Source: Bacillaceae bacterium OF18-1A
GTDB taxonomy: Bacteria > Bacillota > Bacilli > Bacillales > Bacillaceae_G
Direction: 5' to 3'
Length of the DNA: 64,000 bases
NCBI GenBank assembly: GCA_027694045.1
Contig: JAQEWB010000001.1
Location: 1,178,001 to 1,242,000 of the forward strand
Position 1 is the first letter of the stretch; each line of letters starts with the position of its first letter. Below are positions 1 to 8,674 of the stretch, one piece after another. The position numbers and the translations under genes are program-made. The notes beneath the pieces were generated by a model that had not been told where the DNA came from, searched no databases, and saw nothing but the letters and a program-made list of their open reading frames with translations.

Positions 1-248
1 TTAAACAAAACGTTACGTTCAAACAACACGACCTGTTAATGCAGTCATTTGATACAAATTACGATTTAATCATTTGTCGCAACGTGATGATTTACTTTAC
101 AGAAGAAGCAAGAGTAAAACTGTATGAAAAATTTAGTCGTTCCTTACGAAAAGGCGGCGTATTATTTGTTGGCAGTACAGAACAAATTTTAACACCAGAA
201 CGTTACAACCTTCAGCGATTTGATACATTCTTCTACGAAAAAATATAA
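1..248 (+). CDS. cheR: CheR chemotaxis methyltransferase, C-terminal fragment (cut by window start)
   Basis: Open reading continues from the left edge (in-frame codons from base 3), so the start lies outside the window. About 82 residues remain. They carry the end of the SAM-dependent methyltransferase fold: the [12 protein letters not shown] strand and helix typical of CheR, then the [10 protein letters not shown] strand. CheR methylates glutamates on chemoreceptors for adaptation. The gene converges on the leftward chemotaxis operon, with a shared hairpin between the two stops. Family assignment is confident; the N-terminal receptor-binding part cannot be seen. Confidence 0.9.
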   Translation, partial: KQNVTFKQHDLLMQSFDTNYDLIICRNVMIYFTEEARVKLYEKFSRSLRKGGVLFVGSTEQILTPERYNLQRFDTFFYEKI

Positions 249-287
249 AGGGAAACTTTCATCAGTGTTTTTTTGTTCATGCAGAAT

Positions 288-326
288 AAAAAGGTCGTCA
301 CTTCACAATGAAGTGACGACCTTTTT
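288..326. terminator. bidirectional intrinsic terminator between cheR and the convergent operon
   Basis: Arms AAAAAGGTCGTCACTTCA (288-305) and the complementary 309-326 enclose a 3-base loop. There is an A-run on the left and a T-run on the right, so it can stop transcripts from both strands. It sits against the stop codon of the leftward gene. Confidence 0.9.
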
Positions 327-1035
327 ATATAACTCGAATCAAAATAATGCAAACAACCCATATAAAGAGAAAAAGAAACGTCATAGACCATTTATGTTCT
401 TGCATCGTACGTTTCAGAACCTCGGATAGTTGTGTCATATTCATTTCCGCAAGCGCTCTCCATACACTTACATCCCGCTCTTTAGGGTTTACGCTACCTA
501 TTAAAATAGTTTCATTAGACATTTTCGTCATATAAGCAGTAATAACCGTTACCATTAAATTTATATTTCCTTCTGAAGGATCGCTTTCTACTCTAGAAAT
601 AAGTGCACTTACATCTAGTAACGGAATATGTACCTTTCTACCAAATGATAGTTGCACTTCAGCGAAATCATACGTTCCATCCAGTAAAGGAAGTTCTTTT
701 ATATGCGCCTGCTTAGCAAGTCCTTGCAAACTTCTAATTACTTGCTCATATACTTTTTCTGCTTGTTTCCCTTCTCCAGATAACACATGTAACTTTTTAA
801 AAAGTTGCAACACTGTATCCATCTCTTTAGAAAGCATTTCTTTCACAATTTTCCCATCACCTAAACTGGCAAGCAAAATTCCTATCTCATTATCTTTCAT
901 AATGATTTTAGACTGTCCCGTAAACACTAAGTTGCTACGCTTTCGTTCTTTCTGAATTTCATGTTCTGAAATAGCTGCAGGCTGTTTTAATGGTTGTAAC
1001 GTTTTATTTTCAATTGTCGTGCGGTTAATTTCCAT
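325..1035 (-). CDS. conserved-type hypothetical protein, C-terminally membrane anchored, last gene of the cheA-fliY operon
   Basis: The 236-residue product has no family I can name. The first ~210 residues are soluble and mixed alpha/beta with charged helices. The last ~20 (SMTFLFLFIWVVCIILIRVI) form one hydrophobic segment, so it looks tail-anchored with a cytoplasmic body. The start is supported by TGGAGG seven bases upstream. It follows the 444-residue gene after a gap filled by a dispersed repeat and ends at the terminator facing cheR. Position in the chemotaxis/motor operon suggests a motility-related job, but nothing in the sequence proves it. Confidence 0.75.
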   Translation of the reverse strand: MEINRTTIENKTLQPLKQPAAISEHEIQKERKRSNLVFTGQSKIIMKDNEIGILLASLGDGKIVKEMLSKEMDTVLQLFKKLHVLSGEGKQAEKVYEQVIRSLQGLAKQAHIKELPLLDGTYDFAEVQLSFGRKVHIPLLDVSALISRVESDPSEGNINLMVTVITAYMTKMSNETILIGSVNPKERDVSVWRALAEMNMTQLSEVLKRTMQEHKWSMTFLFLFIWVVCIILIRVI

Positions 1036-1052
1036 TTCAACGCCTCCACTAC

Positions 1053-1163
1053 TATAAAGTGAAACTTTATTCAGTGGGGGCTTTCTTCATTCCCCACTAA
1101 TTATTAGCCCTCACCAATCAGGCTTTTATGGGCAGTTGCCCCGCAAATAGCGGGATGAAATAA
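1053..1163 (+). repeat. short dispersed repeat copy 1 (bcr-like)
   Basis: Starts with TATAAAGTGAAACTTTATTC and continues through a G-run/C-run hairpin (GTGGGG...CCCCAC), the phrase CCCTCACCAATC, and a final GCAAATAGCGGG. The same start and end recur at 9274, 9892, 19175, 28825 and 55733, always in + orientation. It fills the gap between two genes of a leftward operon. I recall the B. cereus-group bcr1-type repeat having this character; the family name is unverified. Confidence 0.75.
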
Positions 1164-2498
1164 TTAGCCCCATTCTTTATTACTCTTTAAAACTAAAAAC
1201 AATACAAATAAACCTGACATAATAGCAAACACATTAGAAGCTTGTACTCCTTGTTCACTCTCTTCTTTCTTCTCTTTTGGCGTTTCTTTCTTGTTCGAGA
1301 CGATTTGATCTTCCGTTTTTCTTGTTTTCTCTTTTTGAGCCTTCGTATTCGTTACACCTTTATTTTCAGGATCTTTTATAACGTAAGTGACTTCTTCTTT
1401 CTCTTTCAACGGTTCTTTTATAAACTGATTCACTTTCTCTTCTTGCTTTGGCGTTTGCACAACTGGAAAGTTTTCTTCTGGAAGCGGGATTTCTACTTTC
1501 GAATCTTCCTGCTTCTCTGTTTCTTTCTTATCTTCTAATTTATTTTCATTCTTTTGTTCTTCTATTTTTTTATCATCTTCCGTTTTTTGTCCAATAACAG
1601 AAACGATATATTCACTCTCTACAACAAGTTTATTACCTGCTGTATCTGCTATTTCTACAAACAGCTTATATGGTCCATTTGGCAACGCATCTGTTATTTC
1701 TAATATTTTTTGCCAATCCATATCTCGTTTATTGTAATCTAATAAAAAGGGAAACTCTTTATTTTCTTTTCCTTTTAATGTAACACGCACTTCTTTCACA
1801 ACAGATTCTACATCGGATGCTTTCACTCGCATATGTATAGAATCTCCCTGTTTCCGTTCAATTACATTCTCCGCTATTCCATCTATCGTAATTTTATGTA
1901 ACTTCGGCAATTCTTTATCTATAGTTGGTGTTTCATTTTTAATATGAATAAGCGGGACTTTCACTTCATTTTCGGTGAGCTCTTCTTTCTCATTTTCCTT
2001 ATAGCTTTCAACGAGCTGAAGGTGCCAATCACCTTCTAAATCAAAAGTCCCGACCTTATAGGTAGCAATCCAGCGCTTCGTCTCTTCTTCATATTCAAAA
2101 GATAACATTCTTTCTTGCGCATACTGCTCACCATTTTTTTGTAACTGCAATATACCTTTCATACTTTGAATCGTTTTCTCATTTGGTTCTACAGTAATCC
2201 GCAATTCTTCGCCAACTTTTAGCTCTGGCTTATTTACTGTAATAACACCTTGATCCGTTTCTATTTTTCTTTCACTTTCTTGCTCATTCACTACTTTTGT
2301 TTGTTCCTCTTCGTCTCGTTTCGTTTCTACTCGTTCTGGTTGTTTTTGTACTTCCTTATTTTCTTCTTCCGCATTCACTTCATTTATTATTTGATCTGGC
2401 ACAGTTTGTTCTTCCGCCTGACTTTGCAGAGGAAGGAACAAGAACAGGCACACATATATACATAGCCAGCTCATTAGAAAAAACTTTACGTTTTTCAT
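1164..2498 (-). CDS. secreted, membrane-anchored, lysine/glutamate-rich surface protein in the chemotaxis operon
   Basis: 444 residues. An N-terminal signal peptide (hydrophobic 5-24, likely cut after SQA about residue 28) is followed by a charged E/K linker. Two beta-rich, Ig-like stretches follow at about 85-175 and 195-300; the second ends in SDVESVVKEVRVTL...DTAGNKL, which resembles extracellular Big/Ig repeats. Then comes a very charged linker (310-420) and a C-terminal hydrophobic segment, FAIMSGLFVLFLVL, with no LPXTG. It should be outside the membrane with a C-terminal anchor. It starts 29 bases after the fliY stop, so it is co-transcribed with cheA-fliY. No recognised function; a flagellar or envelope accessory role is inference. 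Confidence 0.75.
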   Translation of the reverse strand: MKNVKFFLMSWLCIYVCLFLFLPLQSQAEEQTVPDQIINEVNAEEENKEVQKQPERVETKRDEEEQTKVVNEQESERKIETDQGVITVNKPELKVGEELRITVEPNEKTIQSMKGILQLQKNGEQYAQERMLSFEYEEETKRWIATYKVGTFDLEGDWHLQLVESYKENEKEELTENEVKVPLIHIKNETPTIDKELPKLHKITIDGIAENVIERKQGDSIHMRVKASDVESVVKEVRVTLKGKENKEFPFLLDYNKRDMDWQKILEITDALPNGPYKLFVEIADTAGNKLVVESEYIVSVIGQKTEDDKKIEEQKNENKLEDKKETEKQEDSKVEIPLPEENFPVVQTPKQEEKVNQFIKEPLKEKEEVTYVIKDPENKGVTNTKAQKEKTRKTEDQIVSNKKETPKEKKEESEQGVQASNVFAIMSGLFVLFLVLKSNKEWG

Positions 2499-2527
2499 CT
2501 ACTAGTTCAAACTCCTATTTCAACGCC

Positions 2528-4138
2528 TTACAGCGATTTCGTCACTTTTACTCCGAAAAATCCATCAACATTTACAAGTTCACCATACGCGACCAATACA
2601 TCATTTACATAAATACGAATTGGTTCGTCAATATCTTCATCTAGTACAACTGCTTCGTTTTCTTGTAAACTTAATATATCTTGAATTGTTTTCACTGTAC
2701 TTCCAAATACAAATTTCACATTCATTTCTACATTTTGTAGAATGGATGTATCCATATATACGGGCTCAATTTGTTTCACTTCTTTAAATTCAATAGGTTG
2801 TATAACAGGTTCTACAACTTTTTCTTCAATTTCTTCCAGTACAACCTCTTCTTCGGTGTCCATCATCGGATACAAAAGTCGTCTTACCATTTCTTTCGCT
2901 TCTGAAATCGGTAAAATTTGATACATTTTTGATTGAAGAAGATCGCCAATTTCAAGATTAAATGTAATTTGAACGAGTTCGTCCACTTCCATTGACTCTC
3001 CCAAATATTCCATTTCTTCTTTTAACGTAACAAACTTAACACTTGGCGGCGTCATGTCCATCTTCTCTTTAAACATTTCGGACATCGCAGTTGCAGCGTG
3101 CCCCATCATTTGATTCATAATTTCTTTAATACCACTTAACTCTAATTCACTAAGCTCTTTCTCAGGGTCAATTTCACCTGTTCCCATCATCATTAAATCT
3201 ACCATCGTTAAAGCGACATCTTTCGTAAATACAAATACATTCTCATTCTTTAGTCCTTCAACAAAATCGACATTTAGAATAACGAACGGAACTGGTACTC
3301 CATCATAATGACGAACATTAATTGCTTCTACATGTGGCGTACTAATCGTAACTGGTTGATTCAAAAGTGTTGATAATACTGTTGAGGCTGAACCAATTGA
3401 AATATTAGCAATTTCACCTAGCACATCTTTCTCTTCTTGCGTTAACAGCTCTTTTTCAACAAGTATTTCTACACTCTCGGTTTCCACCTCACCAGATAAT
3501 TGCATCAATTTATTTATCATTTGTTTCGCATGTTCAACTGAAACAATTTGTACAAGTTTAGAGTTTACAAGATTATCTATTTTCAAATCAAATGATACTT
3601 TAACAATCGTACTATTTCCATCAATACCAGAAATCTTCTCCATCTCTTCAGATAACTTTACAACTTTAATTGTTGGAGGAGACATATCTACTGTATCTTG
3701 GAAGAATTCTGACATAGACGTTGCGGCGAATCCCATCATTTGATTCATCGCTTCTTGTACAGCACTTAGCTCTAGCTCACTAAGTTCCTTTCCTTCTTCC
3801 ACTTCACCTGTCCCCATCATCATTAAATCAGCAATAGACAAAGCAACATCTTGCTGGAGAACGAGAAGGTTTTCCATATCTAATCCTTTTGTAAAATGAA
3901 TATTTAACACAACATGTGGAATTTCAACATCACTTGTATCATATAAATCTACCAATTCTATACGAGGAGCAGTTATGCTTACTTGCCTATTTAAAATAGT
4001 TGATAGTACCGTCGAAGCTGAACCAAATGATATATTTGCGATTTCACCTAAAATATCACATTCTTGAGGCGTTAAATGCTCCTTTTCTTTCTCTAGCACA
4101 ATTGTACTCGTATCCTCTTTTATATGTTGCTCAGGCAT
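2528..4138 (-). CDS. fliY: FliY-type flagellar motor switch / CheC-like phosphatase with duplicated core
   Basis: FliY is a C-ring protein that removes phosphate from CheY-P. The start chosen is ATG 4138 (MPEQHIKED) because GAGGAGG lies nine bases upstream; an upstream in-frame start lacks this. The product is 536 residues, against about 380 in B. subtilis, because the CheC-like core is present twice. Each copy carries two D/S-x3-E-x2-N helices ending 22 residues later in Pro: DILGEIAN, SAVQEAMN, DVLGEIAN and SGIKEIMN. A SpoA/FliN domain ends the protein (EMNVKFVFGSTVKTIQDIL...). An N-terminal FliM-like CheY-binding peptide is not obvious. It lies between cheA and the 444-residue gene. Confidence 0.9.
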   Translation of the reverse strand: MPEQHIKEDTSTIVLEKEKEHLTPQECDILGEIANISFGSASTVLSTILNRQVSITAPRIELVDLYDTSDVEIPHVVLNIHFTKGLDMENLLVLQQDVALSIADLMMMGTGEVEEGKELSELELSAVQEAMNQMMGFAATSMSEFFQDTVDMSPPTIKVVKLSEEMEKISGIDGNSTIVKVSFDLKIDNLVNSKLVQIVSVEHAKQMINKLMQLSGEVETESVEILVEKELLTQEEKDVLGEIANISIGSASTVLSTLLNQPVTISTPHVEAINVRHYDGVPVPFVILNVDFVEGLKNENVFVFTKDVALTMVDLMMMGTGEIDPEKELSELELSGIKEIMNQMMGHAATAMSEMFKEKMDMTPPSVKFVTLKEEMEYLGESMEVDELVQITFNLEIGDLLQSKMYQILPISEAKEMVRRLLYPMMDTEEEVVLEEIEEKVVEPVIQPIEFKEVKQIEPVYMDTSILQNVEMNVKFVFGSTVKTIQDILSLQENEAVVLDEDIDEPIRIYVNDVLVAYGELVNVDGFFGVKVTKSL

Positions 4139-4263
4139 TTCTCCCTGCCTCCTCATTTCTGTTTTTCTATCAAATGCATACACTCATTATATTGTAACAA
4201 ACTTCTTCCACAATTCTTTCATCTGTATTTATTTCCAGTTATCTATATTAGTAATGATTAATC

Positions 4264-4299
4264 AAAAAGCTCCCCAATTGTACACAAGTGGGGAGCTTT
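4264..4299 (-). terminator. hairpin between cheA and fliY
   Basis: Arms AAAGCTCCCCA and TGGGGAGCTTT flank a 12-base loop and are followed on the - strand by a T-run. It would stop or attenuate transcripts leaving cheA. fliY therefore either reads through or has its own promoter in the 4139-4263 gap. Confidence 0.8.
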
Positions 4300-4311
4300 C
4301 TTTCATTCCTA

Positions 4312-6327
4312 TTATAAACCTTCTGGGTTTAAAATGAGGACCACTCGTCCATCACCAAGGATCGTCGCACCAGAGAAATAGTTAGAGCTCTCTGCAAAGA
4401 AGTCACCTAATGACTTTAAGACAATTTCCCGTTGACCGATAATTGTATTTACAATAAGCCCATAACTGCGGTGTGAATTACGAACGATTAACACCGGAAC
4501 CATTTGACTATCATATGAAGAAAACGCCTCATCTACTGTTTTTTCACCAAATACAGTATTTAAATGTTTCACTTCAATAATTTGGTTGCGATAGTTTAAC
4601 ACATCTTTACCTTGTAAAGATTGGATATCTTCTCTCTTAATGCGAATCGCTTCAACAATATTCCCAAGAGGTATCGCATAACGTGTATCATTTGTTTGAA
4701 CGAGCATCGATTGAATGATAGATAACGTTAGCGGCAGTTCGATTCTGAATGTACTTCCTTTTCCTTCTTCAGAGTCAATAATTAAATGCCCGCCTAGGCT
4801 ATGGATTGTATGTTTCACAACATCTAACCCAACGCCACGTCCTGAAAGGTCCGATACAACTTCAGCTGTACTAAATCCTGGTTGGAAAATTAAATCAAAC
4901 ACTTCACGGTCCGTTAATTTATTTGCCTCTGCTTCTGTTATAACACCATTTTTAACTGCTTTTTCTAACACTTTTCCTTTATGGATACCATTTCCATCAT
5001 CAGTAATTTGAATAACGACATGATTTCCACTATGAAATGCTTCTAATTTAATAGTACCTGTCTCATCTTTCCCAGCGTCACGGCGTTTTTCAACAGTTTC
5101 AACACCATGATCAATTGCATTTCGAATTAAATGAACGAGTGGATCTCCTATTTCATCAATAACAATTTTATCAACTTCAGTATCTTCACCTGTAATTTGT
5201 AAATCGATTCTTTTTCCTAAATCTTTCGCTAGCATACGTACCATACGCGGGAAACGATTAAAGACCGTTTCAATCGGTACCATACGCATATTTAATAGTA
5301 CATTTTGAATATCTTTTGAAATATCTCCCAATCGATTTAGATGCTCGATTAATTCTTTATTTTGAATCGTTTGTGCCAATTCATCAATACGTCCACGCTC
5401 AATTACACTTTCTTCAAACATATTCATTAATCTTTCAATTTTCTCTAATTGAACACGAATAGAACGATTCTCCACTTTAGCATTTTTCGTTTTGACGGTG
5501 CTTTTAGCTAGCATCGTACTCACTGGTTGCTGCACTTCCGCTATAGACGATTCCACTTGTGCAACCTCAGTTAGTGGTGTCTTTTCTTCTATTTGGATAA
5601 CTTTTTGTGTAACGGCTTCTTTCGAAACTTTTTCTAATTTAGGCGCCCCTTGCTTCACTGCTACTTTCTCAATTTCAGAAACATGAAGTACTACTTGTTT
5701 CAATTCTTCTACACTACGATCAGTATCCATAAATACCGTGAATTCAAATCCGAAAGCATCCGCTTCAATCTCTTCAATACTTGGAACTGTTTTTTCGATA
5801 TTCCCTACATTTTGTAACGCTTCAATACACATAATGGCACGCACTGCTTTTAATATAGCTTGTTGCTCAACAGTTATATGCACTTCATACAAAACTGTAT
5901 CATCATCATTTATACGCTCTTGCTCTATATGTTCAGTTGAATTTTCTACATTACCGTTCAATAACGCTTCTAATTTATGTTTAGTTGAAACTACATCAAT
6001 ATTACCTATTCCGCCTTGCTGCACATCTGCAACCATTTTCTCTAAATTATCAATGCACTCAAAAATCACATCAATAATATTTGCATTCACTACTATATTT
6101 CCATGACGAATTTCATCTAACACGTTTTCCATTTTATGTGTTAAATCCGCCATCTCTGTAAATTCCATACTCGCAGACATACCTTTAAATGTATGCGCTG
6201 AGCGAAATATTTCTCCGACTACACCCATATCAGCAGGATTTTGTTCTAAAATTAGCACATTTTCATTTAGCGATTGTAAATGTTCTTCTGATTCTTCAAA
6301 AAATATATTTAATAGATCTGTTTGCAT
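4312..6327 (-). CDS. cheA: chemotaxis histidine kinase CheA
   Basis: 671 residues with the full CheA order. P1/HPt (1-105) carries the phospho-acceptor His45 in SAHTFKGMS. A P2-like CheY-binding region covers about 140-230, P3 dimerisation helices about 285-355 (IRVQLEKIERLMNMFEE), and the P4 ATPase has N box HLIRNAIDHG, DDGNGI and GRGVGLDVV. A C-terminal P5 CheW-like domain (about 545-671) couples it to receptors. It autophosphorylates and passes phosphate to CheY. The start has AGGGG seven bases upstream. It heads the unit cheA-fliY-444-236 and follows cheY after a terminator. All catalytic motifs are intact. Confidence 0.97.
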   Translation of the reverse strand: MQTDLLNIFFEESEEHLQSLNENVLILEQNPADMGVVGEIFRSAHTFKGMSASMEFTEMADLTHKMENVLDEIRHGNIVVNANIIDVIFECIDNLEKMVADVQQGGIGNIDVVSTKHKLEALLNGNVENSTEHIEQERINDDDTVLYEVHITVEQQAILKAVRAIMCIEALQNVGNIEKTVPSIEEIEADAFGFEFTVFMDTDRSVEELKQVVLHVSEIEKVAVKQGAPKLEKVSKEAVTQKVIQIEEKTPLTEVAQVESSIAEVQQPVSTMLAKSTVKTKNAKVENRSIRVQLEKIERLMNMFEESVIERGRIDELAQTIQNKELIEHLNRLGDISKDIQNVLLNMRMVPIETVFNRFPRMVRMLAKDLGKRIDLQITGEDTEVDKIVIDEIGDPLVHLIRNAIDHGVETVEKRRDAGKDETGTIKLEAFHSGNHVVIQITDDGNGIHKGKVLEKAVKNGVITEAEANKLTDREVFDLIFQPGFSTAEVVSDLSGRGVGLDVVKHTIHSLGGHLIIDSEEGKGSTFRIELPLTLSIIQSMLVQTNDTRYAIPLGNIVEAIRIKREDIQSLQGKDVLNYRNQIIEVKHLNTVFGEKTVDEAFSSYDSQMVPVLIVRNSHRSYGLIVNTIIGQREIVLKSLGDFFAESSNYFSGATILGDGRVVLILNPEGL

Positions 6328-6394
6328 TTTAATCCCCTACCCGTCTAACAAACATTTCATTTATGTATAACAATTTAGTGTTTTAAAATAAGAA

Positions 6395-6450
6395 AAAAGG
6401 GGGCCACACATATATCCTTATCACTGTTTGATTCCTTGTGGCACCCCTTC
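6395..6450 (-). terminator. intrinsic terminator after cheY
   Basis: On the - strand AAGGGGTGCCACA pairs with TGTGTGGCCCCCTTTTTT across a long loop. This separates cheY from cheA as a transcription unit unless read through. Confidence 0.8.
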
Positions 6451-6454
6451 TATA

Positions 6455-6823
6455 TTAGCTGTTTGCTACTTTTGTTAAAGCTTCGATGACACGATCCGCT
6501 TGGAATGGCTTTACGATAAAGTCTTTTGCCCCACCCTTAATTGCATCTAATACCATGCCTTGTTGTCCCATTGCAGAACAAATAACAACCTTTGCACTTG
6601 AATCGATTTTCATAATCTCTTTTAATGCTTCAAGTCCATCCATTTCTGGCATAGTAATATCTAATGTTACAATATCAGGTTGAAGTTCTTTATACTTTTG
6701 AATCGCTTCTACTCCATTCTCTGCTTCGCCGATAACTTCAAATTCAGAATTACTTTTTAATAAGTTTTTAATCATCGTTCGCATAAACATCGCATCATCT
6801 ACAACTAAAATTTTATGTGCCAT
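6455..6823 (-). CDS. cheY: chemotaxis response regulator CheY
   Basis: 122 residues, a single receiver domain. The acid pocket is D9/D10, the phosphorylation site is D55 (PDIVTLDITMPEMDG), the switch Ser is S83 and the conserved Lys is K105 (FIVKPF). CheA phosphorylates it and CheY-P binds the motor switch; the neighbouring FliY would dephosphorylate it. It has its own terminator downstream and a promoter-like TATAAT upstream, so it may be made in excess over cheA. Confidence 0.96.
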   Translation of the reverse strand: MAHKILVVDDAMFMRTMIKNLLKSNSEFEVIGEAENGVEAIQKYKELQPDIVTLDITMPEMDGLEALKEIMKIDSSAKVVICSAMGQQGMVLDAIKGGAKDFIVKPFQADRVIEALTKVANS

Positions 6824-6887
6824 TCTTTTCGGTTCTCTCCTTCTATGTATAAATATATCTTAATATTTAACCTTATCATTCTCACTC

Positions 6888-6916
6888 ATTATACAAAATA
6901 AAACGATAAAATTTAA
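6888..6916 (-). promoter_or_regulatory. candidate cheY promoter
   Basis: On the - strand TTAAAT, a 17-base spacer and a perfect TATAAT lie about 65 bases before the cheY start, within a 150-base AT-rich gap. The -35 is poor. Confidence 0.45.
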
Positions 6917-6973
6917 TATTTTTTTAAAAGAATTTCTGTATTTTTATTATTTTATTACTAAAATAAAAATATA

Positions 6974-7651
6974 CTATTCTTTTATATAAATAACAACGCG
7001 ACGATTTTTCTCCCAATTTTGTGGTGAATCGTTAGGTGCAACTGGTTTTGTGTCTGCATATCCTACTGCAGCTAACCTTTGATCGTCTACATTATATACT
7101 TCGATTAAATGATGTATCATATTAGCAGCACGGGCTGAAGATAATTCCCAATTAGAAGGGAACTTTTCATTATGAATAGGTCTACTATCTGTATGTCCTT
7201 CCACTACAATCGGATTTGGTACCGATTGAAAAAAACCAACTAAATGACTAATTATCTCTTTTGCTTCCGGTTTAACATTTGCATCACCCGTATCAAATAT
7301 TAAGTTATCTACAATAACGATACTTACACCTGTATCCTCTCGATATACATTAACTTGGCTAATACCATTATTATCTACATATGCTTTTAACTTTTTATAT
7401 AATTCGTCCATTCGCTTTTTTGAGATCATTTTTTCATCATTTTTTTCATGCGAAATATCTGGTATTGTATTTTCCATTACTTTTGCATCCACTTGCTCCG
7501 CATCACTAAATTGCTCAAGCATCCTTGATAATTTTACTGTATCTTGCTTTGATGTAGCAACTAGTAATACAAAGAAAGTTAATAGCAACATCGTTAAATC
7601 TGTAAATGTCGTCATCCAACGAGGCGATCCCTTTTGCGGTCGTTTGCTCAT
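6974..7651 (-). CDS. motB: flagellar stator protein MotB
   Basis: About 225 residues. One N-terminal membrane helix carries the proton-binding Asp (TTFTDLTMLLLTFFVLLVATS). A plug/linker follows, then an OmpA-type peptidoglycan-binding domain (VVEGHTDSRPIHN...WELSSARAANMI...VGYADTKPV). With MotA it forms the ion-conducting stator anchored to the wall. The start ATG 7651 is chosen because AAGGGG lies eight bases upstream; the GTG at 7660 would overlap that site, and ATG 7654 is also possible. It begins 20 bases after the motA stop (translationally coupled). Confidence 0.95.
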   Translation of the reverse strand: MSKRPQKGSPRWMTTFTDLTMLLLTFFVLLVATSKQDTVKLSRMLEQFSDAEQVDAKVMENTIPDISHEKNDEKMISKKRMDELYKKLKAYVDNNGISQVNVYREDTGVSIVIVDNLIFDTGDANVKPEAKEIISHLVGFFQSVPNPIVVEGHTDSRPIHNEKFPSNWELSSARAANMIHHLIEVYNVDDQRLAAVGYADTKPVAPNDSPQNWEKNRRVVIYIKE

Positions 7652-7671
7652 CATACCCACCCCTTGAAATA

Positions 7672-8502
7672 TTAGGCTGCTCGTTTTGTTTTTCTTATCT
7701 TTGTTTCGTATACGTATGTATCTAATTTCAATTTTAACTTGGAAGGAATTTGTCCCCGATACAATTCCGAAATTGCTTCAATTACAAACTTCTTTTCTGT
7801 ATATAAATCTTCAATACCACGATACACCTTTTCCGCAAGAGGTATTGCAATCATATTTGCAAGTACAGATCCATATAGCGTCGTTAACATTGCAACTGCC
7901 ATCCCTGTACCAATTTGTGATGTATCTTGCAGGTTTTGAAGCATAATAATAAGCCCAATTAAAGTCCCTATCATGCCCCAAGCTGGAGCGAAATCACCAA
8001 TTTTATCTAGCAATGTTGCTCCTTTTCTTAACTCATACACTTCTGTCTCTACATCTTTCATTAATACTTCTTTTAATTCTTCTTCATCGTAACCACTTAG
8101 CATGAGTTGAATCCCTTTTTGAATAAAAGGATTATCTATATGCTCTCCATCAGCTTCTAAAGAAAGTAGTCCATTCTTTTTAGATTTTTTCGAAAAATCA
8201 ACAAACAAATCTGTTAATTGTTCTAAATCTTCTTCTCTTCTATGTAAAACTGTAAAAATACTTCTCGTATATTTTTTTATTTCTCTAAATCTATATGCTA
8301 CAACAATTGTTGCTGTTGTTCCTCCTATGACAATTAAAATAGAAGAAACATCTAAGAAGTTTTTAAAACCTTTCATTCCACCACCAAGCATAATTGCCGC
8401 TATTACAATAGCGAAACCTACTATAATGCCAATTGGGCTAGAAATGTCAAACTTCCTTTTTCTTCTTTGTGGTCTAGTTACTACTTGATTATCGTCTCCC
8501 AT
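7672..8502 (-). CDS. motA: flagellar stator protein MotA
   Basis: 276 residues with four membrane helices: two near the N-terminus (IGIIVGFAIVIAAIMLGGG; ILIVIGGTTATIVVAY) and two after a cytoplasmic loop (APAWGMIGTLIGLIIML; GMAVAMLTTLYGSVLANMIAIPLAEK). The conserved Pro-containing MotA/ExbB signature lies in the third and fourth. It is the torque-generating partner of MotB and first gene of a motA-motB pair. The promoter at 8576-8604 and the purine-rich site before ATG support the start. Confidence 0.96.
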   Translation of the reverse strand: MGDDNQVVTRPQRRKRKFDISSPIGIIVGFAIVIAAIMLGGGMKGFKNFLDVSSILIVIGGTTATIVVAYRFREIKKYTRSIFTVLHRREEDLEQLTDLFVDFSKKSKKNGLLSLEADGEHIDNPFIQKGIQLMLSGYDEEELKEVLMKDVETEVYELRKGATLLDKIGDFAPAWGMIGTLIGLIIMLQNLQDTSQIGTGMAVAMLTTLYGSVLANMIAIPLAEKVYRGIEDLYTEKKFVIEAISELYRGQIPSKLKLKLDTYVYETKIRKTKRAA

Positions 8503-8575
8503 ATTTCTGCCCTTTCCTTTTCATTTTTATAAAACATTTTTTTATTTTAATAATACGTTTTCACATATGAAATTC

Positions 8576-8604
8576 ATTATACTCTTATCATCTATTTATC
8601 GCAA
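8576..8604 (-). promoter_or_regulatory. sigma-A-type promoter of motA-motB
   Basis: On the - strand TTGCGA, a 17-base spacer and TATAAT end 73 bases before the motA start. No sigma-D-type box was recognised, which suggests vegetative rather than flagellar-cascade expression of the stator. Confidence 0.65.
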
Positions 8605-8617
8605 TATACTCATAAAA

Positions 8618-8645
8618 TTGACACATTTCATTTCCCTATTAGAAT
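8618..8645 (+). promoter_or_regulatory. promoter of the HD hydrolase gene
   Basis: TTGACA (8618-8623), a 16-base spacer and TAGAAT (8640-8645), 29 bases before the ATG. It is divergent from the motA promoter. Confidence 0.6.
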
Positions 8646-8674
8646 TATGATATAGAAATATGAGGAGGATCATG

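Noticed and set aside
1164..2498. Sortase-anchored protein
   Set aside because: The C-terminal hydrophobic segment has no LPXTG-like motif before it.
1242..2644. Rightward Phe-rich frames opposite the 444-residue gene
   Set aside because: They are the antisense of Glu/Lys codons and have no ribosome sites.
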